This document shows positions 42,973-51,418 of a stretch of 64,000 nucleotides of DNA, piece after piece; within the stretch, counting starts at the first letter, position 1; the number at the start of each line of letters is the position of its first letter. A program made the translations under genes and the position numbers. Under the pieces are notes generated by a model. That model was given only the letters and a program-made list of their open reading frames with translations, did not search any database and was not told where the DNA came from. The DNA is from Pseudoselenomonas ruminantium (GTDB lineage: Bacteria; Bacillota; Negativicutes; Selenomonadales; Selenomonadaceae), in contig SVCA01000007.1 of NCBI GenBank assembly GCA_015058625.1, positions 108,191 to 172,190 of the forward strand, written 5' to 3'.

Positions 42973-43572
42973 AATTGCAGTTTGTGGGTTCGTTCGTGCT
43001 GAAGGTATCCCGTGTATACGTGGTCATGGGGAGAACGGGGAGTAATTTTTCTGTTTTCCGCTAAACGACCCCCTCGTAAAGACGAGCTGTCCAGTTACCT
43101 GCGCCGGGCAGGCCGGCGGCGCTGCTTTCAGCTTATTGGCTTGGCAGCTTTCTTCCGGGGCCGGCCTTCACTGCGTTCAGGCAGTCGCTCCCTACAGAAA
43201 AATCACTCCCCGTTCGCCCCAAGTTACGGATTAGGCTATTGCCACGAACTCGTTGCTCCCGTAACAAGAACATCGATGTACGTGTTGCTTATCGCTGCGA
43301 AAATGCCATCTTATACGGACATCACTTAGGGCGGAGGTGGTGATGCTTTTCGCCATGGAACGACTGTCCGAACGCAGTGAGGACTGGCCCACAAACGGTA
43401 TAAACTAAACACTGATATGAACATACGCGCCGCCGGTCTTGCCCGGCGCAGGTAACTAAAAAGCCCATACATCTGCTTGTGGGTCATTTAGTGCAATGGC
43501 GAAAAGTATTACCACCTCCGCCCAAACTGAGCTGTAACAAAAATTTCAGCACGTACTGGCAAACTGCAATTT
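42972..43572. repeat. 600-base mosaic of inverted repeats, no gene
   Basis: Pairs seen: 42972-42984 with 43560-43572; 42995-43003 with 43545-43553; 43030-43054 with 43194-43216; 43093-43122 with 43427-43457 (AGTTACCTGCGCCGGGCA and its complement); 43163-43187 with 43361-43389; 43329-43356 with 43496-43523 (GGGCGGAGGTGGT and its complement). Some pairs cross, so not all can form at once. No credible coding frame or transposase is present. Confidence 0.8.
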
Positions 43573-43580
43573 ACACAAAA

Positions 43581-43644
43581 GCCCTGTGGCTGATAATACT
43601 TTCCCTTCGCTTTAGGCAGAGGAAAATATTATCAGCCACAGGGC
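43581..43644 (-). terminator. terminator between the ABC exporter gene and the repeat mosaic
   Basis: Perfect 18-base arms GCCCTGTGGCTGATAATA / TATTATCAGCCACAGGGC with a 28-base loop and GTCTTT after the right arm (TTTTG on the minus strand). Serves the minus-strand ABC gene ending at 43672. Confidence 0.8.
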
Positions 43645-43671
43645 GTCTTTATATATCGATGTAAACCGAAC

Positions 43672-45375
43672 TCAAATCGGCCGCAGCTCCCAATTCCCAT
43701 CCCCAGCCAGTTTCAACTCCTGCTGGTGCTGGGCAAAGAGCGTAGACCTATGCCCCACGCTGACAATGCCCATCTGAGGCAGTTCTTTTTGCAGCATCTC
43801 ATACATCTCTGCCTCGCGCGGTTCATCCAAGGCCGAAGTCGCTTCATCGAGGAACACCCAGTCGGGCTTTTGCAGAAGAACCCGGGCGAAGGCCAGCCGC
43901 TGCTGTTCACCCAAAGAGAGGATGCGGCTCCAGTCGTCAATTTCATCCAGACGGGCAGTGAATTCTTCCAGCCCCACTTTCGTCAGTGCCGCCTGCAGTT
44001 CGCTGTCGCTGCCGGAAACGGTAGCAGGATAATGGAGCGCACGGCGCAGACTGCCCAGCGGCAGATAAGGACGCTGGGGCAGGAACAATAACCGGCTGCC
44101 TGCCTTCATCTGCAATTTGCCCGCACCATAGGGCCAGATTCCCGCCAGACTGCGCAAAAGCGTGCTCTTGCCGCAACCGGAAGCCCCCGTCACCAAGAGG
44201 CGGCTGCCTGCGGGCAGATGCAGGCTGCAATTTTCGAGCAGTACCCGGCTGTCCGGCAGCTGCACCTTTAACTCCCCGACCGTAAGCGCACTGCCGCCCG
44301 CCTGCCGCTGAATGCCGGCTTGCACGCCCTCAGCGTCCTCCATATGCTCCGTAAAGGTTGCCAGTCGTCTGACCACCGCTGCCAGCTGGGCGATGGTATC
44401 GTAGGACTCCACGAAATAGGACAGCGCATCCTGCACCCGGCCAAAGGCGGATGCGGTCTGCATCAGGCCGCCCAGCGCAATGGCCCCGGCAAAATACTGC
44501 GGTGCCGCCAAAATAAGCGGCACGATAACGGCCAGCTGGGCATAGCCGTTGACATAGAAATTCAACAGTTTTGTCTGCTTCATGAGCTGCCAGAAGTTGC
44601 TGATGACCTTGGCAAAGCGCTCATGAAAGCCCCTGTTCTCCGCACTTTCCCCGCCATAGAAGGCAATGCTTTCGCTGTTTTCCCGCACCCGCATCATATT
44701 GAAACGGAAATCGGCCTCATAGCGCTGCTGCTCGAAGTTCAGGCCGATAAGTCTGCGCCCCACCAAATGAGCACCACCCGTACCAATGGCAGAATAAACA
44801 AGGGAGAACCAGAACATATAACCATAGATGACAATTTCCTGTCCCCCAAGGTTCAGCGTAAAGGCTCCGGACAGATTCCAGAGCACCACCCCAAAGGCCG
44901 CCAGCGTCGTCAACTGTTTTAGAAAGCCGATCAATAATTGCAGCGAAAGATTGGTAAACTGATTGATGTCCTCGCTGATTCGCTGATCCGGGTTATCCGT
45001 ATCGCTGTTTAATACCTGCAAACGGTAATAGACCTGTCTGCCCAGCCAGCGGGAAAGATATTCATCCGTGAGCCAGGTGCGCCATTTTATCTGCACCGCC
45101 TGCCGCAGGTAAATGGCATAGACGGCGATGACGATGTAGAGCATCGCCACCCCGAGAAATTCCCCCACGAGCGGCCAGAACTGGTCTGCCTGATACTGCT
45201 GCAGGGCATTATAAAATTCGTTATACCAGCTGTTTATCCGCACGAGCAGATACACGCCAAAGAAATTCAGGCCGATAACAAAGGCCAACAGGCCCCGGGC
45301 CTTCCACTTATGCTCGCTGTTCCAATACCCCCGAAACAACTGCCAGAACGCACGCAATGCTCCGCGTTTCCCCAT
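43672..45375 (-). CDS. ABC transporter, YddA/SbmA-like permease fused to ATPase
   Basis: A 567-residue half-transporter. Membrane domain of the ABC_membrane_2 type (FWQLFRGYWNSEHKWKARGL, SWYNEFYNALQQYQADQFW, QIKWRTWLTDEYLSRWLGR, DTDNPDQRISEDINQF), then an ATPase with Walker A GASGCGKSTLLR, signature SLGEQQRLAFARVLLQ, Walker B DWVFLDEATSALDE and the switch histidine in SVGHRSTLF. Relatives move peptides, vitamin B12 or fatty acyl compounds. The ATG at 45375 has GGAG eight bases upstream. That ribosome site touches the U-run of the hcp terminator, so the gene sits directly behind hcp. Confidence 0.93.
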   Translation of the reverse strand: MGKRGALRAFWQLFRGYWNSEHKWKARGLLAFVIGLNFFGVYLLVRINSWYNEFYNALQQYQADQFWPLVGEFLGVAMLYIVIAVYAIYLRQAVQIKWRTWLTDEYLSRWLGRQVYYRLQVLNSDTDNPDQRISEDINQFTNLSLQLLIGFLKQLTTLAAFGVVLWNLSGAFTLNLGGQEIVIYGYMFWFSLVYSAIGTGGAHLVGRRLIGLNFEQQRYEADFRFNMMRVRENSESIAFYGGESAENRGFHERFAKVISNFWQLMKQTKLLNFYVNGYAQLAVIVPLILAAPQYFAGAIALGGLMQTASAFGRVQDALSYFVESYDTIAQLAAVVRRLATFTEHMEDAEGVQAGIQRQAGGSALTVGELKVQLPDSRVLLENCSLHLPAGSRLLVTGASGCGKSTLLRSLAGIWPYGAGKLQMKAGSRLLFLPQRPYLPLGSLRRALHYPATVSGSDSELQAALTKVGLEEFTARLDEIDDWSRILSLGEQQRLAFARVLLQKPDWVFLDEATSALDEPREAEMYEMLQKELPQMGIVSVGHRSTLFAQHQQELKLAGDGNWELRPI

Positions 45376-45387
45376 ATCCATCACTCC

Positions 45388-45430
45388 AAAAAAAGAGATT
45401 GTTCCGCCGTAATGAAACGGAACAATCTCA
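45388..45430 (-). terminator. terminator after hcp, abutting the ABC exporter ribosome site
   Basis: Stem GAGATTGTTCCG / CGGAACAATCTC followed by TTTTTTT on the minus strand. The T-run ends at the GGAG ribosome site of the next gene, leaving no room for a separate promoter. Confidence 0.85.
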
Positions 45431-45486
45431 GTATAGACCTTTCACTTGCCGGTGGCAATAATTATTTGGTGTTTAGGGATGTGGCT

Positions 45487-47121
45487 TCAGCCAATCATTT
45501 TCTTAATATCTTCTTCCACCGTGGAAATCGTGCCAATGCCGAAGTTTTCGACCAGCACTTTCGCCACGTTCGGGGACAGGAAGGCCGGCAGCGTGGGGCC
45601 AAGATGGATGTTCTTGACACCCAAGTGCAGGAGAGCCAGCAGCACGATAACGGCCTTCTGCTCATACCAGGCAATGTTGTAGGCAATGGGCAGTTCATTG
45701 ACATCACTGAGGCCAAAGACTTCCTTGAGCTTCAGCGCAATCAGGGCCAGACTGTAAGAGTCGTTGCACTGGCCTGCATCCAGTACCCGCGGGATACCGC
45801 CGATATCGCCCAGGTTCAGCTTGATGTACTTGTACTTGGCGCAGCCCGCAGTGAGAATCACCGTATCCTGGGGCAGTGCCTGGGCAAATTCTGCATAGTA
45901 GTCGCGGGACTTCATGCGGCCGTCGCAGCCGGCCATCACCACGAACTTTTTGATGGCACCACTCTTGACGGCCTCCACTACTTTATCGGCCACAGCAAAG
46001 ACCTGCTCATGGGCAAAGCCGCCCACAATCTGCCCCTGCTCCAGTTCCGTGGGCGCGGCGCATTTCTTGGCCAGTTCAATGATGGCCGAGAAATCCTTGG
46101 AACCATCCGCCTTGGCTTCAATATGCTGACAGCCCGGCACACCGGTCGCGCCTGTGGTAAACAGGCGGTTCTGGTAGCTGGCCTTGGGCGGAACAACACA
46201 GTTGGTGGTCATGAGAATCGGGCCGTTGAAGGATTCAAATTCTTCCTTCTGCTTCCACCAGGCATTGCCGTAGTTACCGGCAAAGTTGCTGTACTTTTTG
46301 AACTTTGGATAATAATGAGCCGGCAGCATTTCCCCATGGGTGTAAACATCTACGCCCGTGCCCTGCGTCTGCTCCAGCAGCATTTCCAAATCCTTGAGGT
46401 CGTGGCCGGAAATCAGAATGCCGGGGTTCTTGCGGACGCCCAAATCCACCTTGGTCAGTTCCGGGTTGCCATAAGTTTCCGTGTTGGCTTTGTCCAAGAG
46501 AGCCATGCCGTCCACGCCCCACTTGCCCGTTTCGAGTGTCAGGGCCGTGAGTTCATCGCCTGTGAGGCTGTCGTCCAAAAGTTTCGCCAGCGCCGACTGC
46601 ACGAAAGCATCAATGGCTTCATTCTCATAGCCCAGCACATTCGCATGCTTCTGATAGGCCGCCAACCCCTTGAGGCCATACGTGATGAGTTCCCGCAGGC
46701 TGCGGATGTCCTCATTTTCCGTGGCCAGCACACCGACTTTGGCAGCCTGCGCGGCAAAGCCTTCAATATTTTCCTGCCAGAGGGCCGCTTCCGGCAGATT
46801 CTCCCGCTCCTGCAATTTGGCCAGAAGTTCCTGCTTCACCCGCAAGGTCTCGGCAATCCGCTCGACAATGGCCTCCCGGTCAAAATTGGCATTGGTGATG
46901 GTGATGAAGAGATTGATGGTCACGAGATAATTGACCTGCGGCTCCACCTTCCGGCCCTCAGCCCGCAGGCGGGTGGTTACCGCCGACAGCCCCTTGGTCA
47001 CATAAATCAACAGGTCTTGCATCGCCGCCACTTCCGGGGTCTTGCCGCAGACCCCCATCACGGTGCAGCCCTTGCAGCCGGCAGTTTCCTGACACTGATA
47101 GCAGAACATTTTCTTTTCCAT
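45487..47121 (-). CDS. hcp: hybrid cluster protein (hydroxylamine reductase)
   Basis: Iron-sulfur-oxygen enzyme that reduces hydroxylamine and, in vivo, nitric oxide; a nitrosative stress defence. The 544-residue length is normal. N-terminal cluster cysteines in [20 protein letters not shown] (C7, C10, C16, C19, C25). Hybrid-cluster ligands lie in [54 protein letters not shown] and [20 protein letters not shown]. The ATG at 47121 follows GAGGAG. A palindromic operator at 47214-47229 and TATAAT at 47187-47192 give it a Crp/Fnr-type switch. No hcr reductase gene is adjacent. Confidence 0.97.
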   Translation of the reverse strand: MEKKMFCYQCQETAGCKGCTVMGVCGKTPEVAAMQDLLIYVTKGLSAVTTRLRAEGRKVEPQVNYLVTINLFITITNANFDREAIVERIAETLRVKQELLAKLQERENLPEAALWQENIEGFAAQAAKVGVLATENEDIRSLRELITYGLKGLAAYQKHANVLGYENEAIDAFVQSALAKLLDDSLTGDELTALTLETGKWGVDGMALLDKANTETYGNPELTKVDLGVRKNPGILISGHDLKDLEMLLEQTQGTGVDVYTHGEMLPAHYYPKFKKYSNFAGNYGNAWWKQKEEFESFNGPILMTTNCVVPPKASYQNRLFTTGATGVPGCQHIEAKADGSKDFSAIIELAKKCAAPTELEQGQIVGGFAHEQVFAVADKVVEAVKSGAIKKFVVMAGCDGRMKSRDYYAEFAQALPQDTVILTAGCAKYKYIKLNLGDIGGIPRVLDAGQCNDSYSLALIALKLKEVFGLSDVNELPIAYNIAWYEQKAVIVLLALLHLGVKNIHLGPTLPAFLSPNVAKVLVENFGIGTISTVEEDIKKMIG

Positions 47122-47186
47122 AAAGCACGCTCCTCGTTATCTAATACACATGAAAATATACGTCATCGGTTTTCGTTTACAAGGCC

Positions 47187-47192
47187 ATTATA
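47187..47192 (-). promoter_or_regulatory. -10 box of the hcp promoter
   Basis: TATAAT on the minus strand, with no good -35 box at the expected place (CAGCAT). The operator takes that place, as in activator-dependent promoters. Confidence 0.65.
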
Positions 47193-47213
47193 ACGAAGGA
47201 AAACGCTTTATGC

Positions 47214-47229
47214 TGTAACGCTTGTTACA
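47214..47229 (-). promoter_or_regulatory. Crp/Fnr-type operator (HcpR-like) upstream of hcp
   Basis: Perfect palindrome TGTAAC-GCTT-GTTACA. Its centre is 41.5 bases upstream of the start point predicted from the -10 box, the standard class II activator position. The half-site GTAAC-N4-GTTAC resembles the site described for HcpR regulators in clostridia. Confidence 0.65.
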
Positions 47230-47231
47230 AT

Positions 47232-47265
47232 AAAAAGGCCGCAAGCAAAAGCTTGCGGCAAAAAA
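47232..47265 (-). terminator. terminator after the 42-residue repeat gene
   Basis: Stem GCCGCAAGC / GCTTGCGGC with a four-base loop, with A and T runs on both sides. Ends the gene at 47273-47893 just before the hcp operator. Confidence 0.88.
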
Positions 47266-47272
47266 CTGTCTG

Positions 47273-47893
47273 TTAAGCGCCGATATCAATATTCCCACCG
47301 GGAGCAGGTTTTGGCTTGTAATTGCTAATCTGGGCATTCGCCTGCTGGAAGCGGCTATTACCGAGCTTCGTTTCTGTGCCAAACTGTGATACGCGCGTGA
47401 CATCGAGGGCTGCTTTCATGCTGTGCGCCATATTTGCCTGGCCTTGTTCAGAAATCTGCTTCACCTGCTGTTGGAATTTACTGGACCCCAGTTTCGTTTC
47501 CGTGCCGAAGTTGGATACTTCATAGTAGGACTTTGCTTTATCCATTATCTGAGAGGTGTTCTGCATCCCCTCATTGTTGGTCTTTTGATTGTCCTGCTGG
47601 AACTTACTGGAACCAATTTTGGTGCTCGTACCGAAATTGGAAACTTTATAAATCGCTGCAGTTTCCTGGGCAATTTCCTTGGTCTCCCGCTCACCGATGC
47701 TGATGACGGTGTCGTTCCCCTGCTGGAACTTGCTGGAACCCAACTTGGTCTCTGTACCAAAATTCGATACTTTTGTATACGACGCTGCCTGTTCGCTACG
47801 CTCTTTAGTCGCCTGCATTCCCACAGAATGAACCTCGCGATTTAATTGTGGGAAACTCGAAAGCGTCGTAGCACCCACTGCCGAGATACCCAT
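47273..47893 (-). CDS. protein of four exact 42-residue repeats, unknown function
   Basis: 206 residues, no signal peptide or membrane helix. The core VSNFGTETKLGSSKFQQ recurs at residues 42, 84, 126 and 168 with small changes (SNFGTSTKIG; SQFGTETKLGNSRFQQ), so the period is exactly 42, or six heptads. Between cores are Gln/Glu/Lys/Ala-rich helices. The first 40 residues and the Pro/Gly-rich last 16 are unique. The ATG at 47893 has AGGG eight bases upstream. It has its own promoter (47958-47986) and terminator, so it is expressed alone. I do not recognise the family; a fibrous or scaffold-type protein is a guess. Confidence 0.7.
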   Translation of the reverse strand: MGISAVGATTLSSFPQLNREVHSVGMQATKERSEQAASYTKVSNFGTETKLGSSKFQQGNDTVISIGERETKEIAQETAAIYKVSNFGTSTKIGSSKFQQDNQKTNNEGMQNTSQIMDKAKSYYEVSNFGTETKLGSSKFQQQVKQISEQGQANMAHSMKAALDVTRVSQFGTETKLGNSRFQQANAQISNYKPKPAPGGNIDIGA

Positions 47894-47957
47894 GTCGATC
47901 CCTCACTTTCCCTGAGACATTCCTTAATCCTTTATATAGGTATACAGCCCTACTTTC

Positions 47958-47986
47958 ATTATATACACTTTGTATTTGATTTTCAA
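47958..47986 (-). promoter_or_regulatory. promoter of the 42-residue repeat gene
   Basis: Minus strand TTGAAA (47986-47981), 17-base spacer, TATAAT (47963-47958). Confidence 0.7.
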
Positions 47987-48024
47987 CCGTTTTGGCATTA
48001 TTTATTATTATTGGTTATTCCTAT

Positions 48025-48420
48025 TCAGCTGACCAGCCCCAAGTCCTGCAGGACTTCCTTCACCTGGTCGATTTCGATGGGCTTGGAAGCGTAGGCATCA
48101 CAGCCCTGCTCAAAGGCCTGATCCACGTATTCCATATCGGCAATAGCCGTCATCATGATGATTTTCACCTGCCGCGCGGCTTCTACCTTTTGCCGGGATT
48201 CGAGCTCCCGAATCAGCTTGAGCACCATCAGGCCATCCACCTTGGGCATCATGATATCCAGACACATCAAATCATAGGGCTCGCCGGACTTGAAGGCTTC
48301 CAGATATTTATCAATGGTTTCCATGCCGTTGTCAGCCGTATCACACGAACCGTAATCCTGTAAAAATTCCAGCAGAAACGTGCGGCTGAGCACATCATCT
48401 TCCGCAATCAAAATCTTCAT
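48025..48420 (-). CDS. single-domain response regulator (CheY-like)
   Basis: A 131-residue receiver with no output domain. Phosphorylation site D55 in DLMCLDIMMPKVDG, acidic pocket E7/D8/D9 in ILIAEDDVLS, T91 in MMTAIADM and K113 in ASKPIEI. The start ATG overlaps the stop of the kinase gene upstream (ATGA), so the two are made together. With no DNA-binding part it must act by protein contact, for example on the flagellar motor or another kinase. Confidence 0.93.
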   Translation of the reverse strand: MKILIAEDDVLSRTFLLEFLQDYGSCDTADNGMETIDKYLEAFKSGEPYDLMCLDIMMPKVDGLMVLKLIRELESRQKVEAARQVKIIMMTAIADMEYVDQAFEQGCDAYASKPIEIDQVKEVLQDLGLVS

Positions 48421-49793
48421 GAAGACTCCTCCCTAGGTGGCAGCTGCACTTCCTCTGCCAGTTTCTGCATGCAGTAATGCAGCAGATTTTCCGTGCGCGG
48501 GTCCATGTCCGCCTGCTTGTCTGCGGGCTTTTTCCGCGGGCGCAGGAATATCCGCCGTTCCTGTCCGGCTGAATCAGCCTTCTGCAGCGGAATCCAGAAG
48601 GAGACACAGGTTCCCCGGCCCAGTTCCGAATCCAGGCTCATCGTGCCGCCCATCAGCTCCACCAGTTCCCGGGAAATCATCAGCCCCAGCCCCGTGCCCC
48701 CAAAGAGACGGGTGGTGCTGCTGTCCGCCTGGGTAAAGGGGCTGAACAATTTGTTCTTCATGCGCGCATCCACGCCGATACCGGTATCTTCCACGCTGAA
48801 TTCGAGGGTGGGCTGCTCGTGGCGGACGCTCTGGTAAACCGCCATGGTTATCCTGCCCGTCTCGGTAAACTTCAGCGCATTGGCCAGAATATTATGCAGC
48901 ACCTGCCGCAGCCGCAGGGCATCCCCCCGAATAAACCGGGGCAGCGTGGAAAAATCCGTCGTGACAAATTTCAAGCCCTTGGCCGCCACCAGCGGCTGAT
49001 AGATTTCTCCAATGCGCTGCAGACTCTCCAGCAAATCAAAATCCAGTTCCTCCAGCCGCAGCTTGTCATTTTCAAGCTTGGCGAAGTCCAAAATATCATT
49101 CAGAATATGCAAAAGGTCATCGGCACTGCGCTTGGCATTCTGCAGGCATTTCTGCTGTTTTTCGCTCAAGGGTTCCCGGCCTGCCAGTTCCATCATACCG
49201 ATAATGCCATTGAGGGGCGTGCGCAGTTCGTGGCTCATGATGGAGATGAACTGGGTCTTGCTCTCATCCGCTTCCTCTGCCGCCCGCTTGGCCCGCTCCA
49301 GCTGCTGCTCGTAATGCTTGCGCACCGATACATCTACAATGGTGACAATCAGCTGCTTGTCCCGGCCTTCCCTGGTCTGAGATACGCCAAGATTCAGCCA
49401 GAGCCGGTCTCCGGTTTTGGCATTCTTCATCTGCACGGAAAATTCGCTGGTAAAGTCATCATCAGCCAGAGCCGCCTCAATATTGCGGCGCACAGGACAG
49501 TGACGGCAGTTTTTGCCATGGCCGCAGCCCTTTTCCAGACTGTTCTCACAGCAGAAAGCGTCACCAAATTGACGGCCAACTACATTCTGCCCGTCTGTCT
49601 GCATCAAAATCCTGCCCATCTCATTTACCGCCAGCACCGCCCCTTCGGCATCCAGCAGGCAAAGGCCCACCTTGGCCGCCGAAAAGACCGCCCGCATGTA
49701 TTCCTGCCCAGCCTGTACCTGGGCCTCCAACTCCTCAATCTGGTTCATGACGCCAGCCAGCTGAGAGGGCAGATTTTTTTCTGTCATCTGCAT
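48417..49793 (-). CDS. cytosolic PAS histidine kinase with Cys-rich PAS insert
   Basis: 458 residues and no membrane helix. Coiled coil (about 10-33); PAS domain (about 34-160) with an insert holding C81, C82, C90, C96 and C99 in CCENSLEKGCGHGKNCRHCP; second coiled coil; HisKA domain with phospho-acceptor H188 in SIMSHELRTPLNGIIGMMEL; ATPase domain with N box HNILANALKFTE, G1 DTGIGV, and G2 GTGLGLMISRELVELMGG. The Cys group could bind a metal or Fe-S cluster, or sense redox. The ATG at 49793 has AGGAGG eight bases upstream. Pairs with the receiver gene directly downstream. Confidence 0.92.
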   Translation of the reverse strand: MQMTEKNLPSQLAGVMNQIEELEAQVQAGQEYMRAVFSAAKVGLCLLDAEGAVLAVNEMGRILMQTDGQNVVGRQFGDAFCCENSLEKGCGHGKNCRHCPVRRNIEAALADDDFTSEFSVQMKNAKTGDRLWLNLGVSQTREGRDKQLIVTIVDVSVRKHYEQQLERAKRAAEEADESKTQFISIMSHELRTPLNGIIGMMELAGREPLSEKQQKCLQNAKRSADDLLHILNDILDFAKLENDKLRLEELDFDLLESLQRIGEIYQPLVAAKGLKFVTTDFSTLPRFIRGDALRLRQVLHNILANALKFTETGRITMAVYQSVRHEQPTLEFSVEDTGIGVDARMKNKLFSPFTQADSSTTRLFGGTGLGLMISRELVELMGGTMSLDSELGRGTCVSFWIPLQKADSAGQERRIFLRPRKKPADKQADMDPRTENLLHYCMQKLAEEVQLPPREESS

Positions 49794-49923
49794 AACTTTC
49801 GCCTCCTAATCATTAGCTTTTATATTGCATCCTCACAAGCATAAACGCTAACAATCAAAGAAGAACGCGAAACATTTCTAAATTAAGAATAACACAAAAT
49901 CCCGCCCTTGTATAGATAGAACA

Positions 49924-49952
49924 TTGACACCAAGGGTTCCGGGTGCTATCAT
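49924..49952 (+). promoter_or_regulatory. promoter of the T-box-trpS transcript
   Basis: TTGACA (49924-49929), 17-base spacer, TATCAT (49947-49952). Confidence 0.75.
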
Positions 49953-49958
49953 TTTATT

Positions 49959-50231
49959 TAGTTATTCCAAACCGTTGAAGCGGGAGAAACATCCGTTATG
50001 CTTGCACAGAGAGTCCGGGGAGCTGGGAGCCGGGCGGAACACAGACGGGTATATGGGCCGCTGAGGGCGCACCGAAAGCATTTGACTTTGTTAGTAGGCT
50101 GCGACGTGAGGACACGCGTTAGTGGTCAGAGGTATGTTAGTACCTCGTTAAGGGCATGGCACAGCCATGAAACAGGGTGGCACCGCGAAATTTTCGTCCC
50201 TGACAGAAACGATTTCTGTCAGGGATTTTTT
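49959..50231 (+). ncRNA. T-box riboswitch (tryptophan)
   Basis: A leader of about 270 bases that senses uncharged tRNA. The T-box sequence AGGGTGGCACCGCG is at 50174-50187. A terminator (CCCTGACAGAAA / TTTCTGTCAGGG, then TTTTTT) follows at 50197-50231. Stem I holds a candidate Trp specifier codon TGG at 50024-50026 (GAGCTGGGAGCC). The downstream gene is trpS, which fits Trp specificity. Confidence 0.93.
50197..50231 (+). terminator. T-box-controlled terminator before trpS
   Basis: 12-base stem with a three-base loop and a T-run. It competes with the antiterminator that contains the T-box bases. Confidence 0.9.
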
Positions 50232-50264
50232 AGTTCCTGACAGGGCAAAAAAGGAGCTAATATC

Positions 50265-51275
50265 ATGGAAAACAACAACGAGAAAAAAATCATTCTCTCG
50301 GGCATTCAGCCCACCGGCGTCTTCACGCTGGGCAACTACCTCGGAGCTGTAAAGAACTGGCAGAAGATGCAGGAGGAGTACAACTGCTATTACTTCATCG
50401 CCGACCTGCACTCCCTGACCGTCCACATTGACCCGACCAAGCGCAAACAGCAGACGCTGCAGGCATTCGCCCTGCTGCTCGCCTGCGGCATTGACCCGGA
50501 AAAGAGCCTGGTCTTCATCCAGAGCCATGTCCGGAGCCATGCGGAAATGGGCTGGCTCATGAGCTGCTGCTCCCAGTTTGGCGAGCTTAGCCGCATGACC
50601 CAGTTCAAGGATAAATCCAGCAAACATCCCGAAAACATCAACGCCGGTCTTTTCACCTATCCGGCCCTGATGGCCGGGGATATCCTGCTCTATCAGGCCG
50701 ACTATGTGCCCGTAGGCGCCGACCAGACCCAGCATCTGGAATTCACGCGTGACATCGCGACCCGCTTCAACCATAACTACGGCGAAATCTTCAAGCTGCC
50801 GGAAGGTTACTTCCCCAAAGCCGGGGCAAGAGTTATGAGCCTGCAGGACCCCACCAGCAAGATGAGCAAGTCCGACACCAATCCCAAGGCCACGATTTCC
50901 ATTCTCGACGAGGAAAATGTCATCCTCAAGAAGTTCAAGAGCGCCGTCACCGACAGCGAAGCGGTGGTATGCTTCCGCGAGGATAAGCCAGGCGTCAGCA
51001 ACCTGATGACCATCTACTCGGCCATCACCGGCAAGAACATGGCCGAAATCGAAGCTGAATTTGCAGGCAAAGGCTACGGCGACTTCAAGGCCGTTGTCGG
51101 TCAGGCTGTAGCCGATGAACTCAAGCCCATCCGCGAAAAATACGCCGAACTCATGAAGGACCGCAAACACCTCGAAGCCCTGATGAAGCAGGGAGCAGAA
51201 CGGGCCGACTACATCGCCCGCAAGACCCTCACAAAAGCTAAGAAAAAAGTCGGTCTCTTACCCGAAGTACGCTGA
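50265..51275 (+). CDS. trpS: tryptophanyl-tRNA synthetase
   Basis: Charges tRNA-Trp. Class I synthetase of 336 residues, the normal bacterial length. ATP-binding motif SGIQPTGVFTLGNYLGAVKN (HIGH-type region) and KMSKS loop in DPTSKMSKSDTNPKATISIL. Other conserved parts: YFIADLHSLTVH, AGDILLYQADYVPVGADQTQ. The start ATG at 50265 follows AAGGAGC. Controlled by the T-box riboswitch upstream; a convergent terminator at 51311-51388 separates it from the chemoreceptor gene. Confidence 0.98.
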   Translation: MENNNEKKIILSGIQPTGVFTLGNYLGAVKNWQKMQEEYNCYYFIADLHSLTVHIDPTKRKQQTLQAFALLLACGIDPEKSLVFIQSHVRSHAEMGWLMSCCSQFGELSRMTQFKDKSSKHPENINAGLFTYPALMAGDILLYQADYVPVGADQTQHLEFTRDIATRFNHNYGEIFKLPEGYFPKAGARVMSLQDPTSKMSKSDTNPKATISILDEENVILKKFKSAVTDSEAVVCFREDKPGVSNLMTIYSAITGKNMAEIEAEFAGKGYGDFKAVVGQAVADELKPIREKYAELMKDRKHLEALMKQGAERADYIARKTLTKAKKKVGLLPEVR

Positions 51276-51310
51276 AATCACAAAACAGCAAAACAGAAAT
51301 AACGTAACAC

Positions 51311-51388
51311 AAAGCCCGTGGGGACATATTCCTAAGCGATTTACGCGCGCAGCGCGTACTAGCGCAGGAATATGTCCCCACGGGCTTT
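51311..51388. terminator. bidirectional terminator between trpS and the chemoreceptor gene
   Basis: Perfect 23-base arms at 51311-51333 and 51366-51388 (AAAGCCCGTGGGGACATATT on the left), with a smaller inner hairpin around CGCGCGCAGCGCG. Serves both convergent genes. Confidence 0.85.
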
Positions 51389-51418
51389 AGTCTTTCCCCT
51401 CTTTTTAAGGTTCAAATT

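Noticed and set aside
42972..43572. Insertion sequence or transposon for the inverted-repeat region.
   Set aside because: No transposase frame and no clear target-site duplication were found. Reported as a repeat mosaic only.
45310..47193. A 627-codon open frame opposite hcp.
   Set aside because: Antisense shadow of hcp. It would also run through the hcp terminator and promoter.
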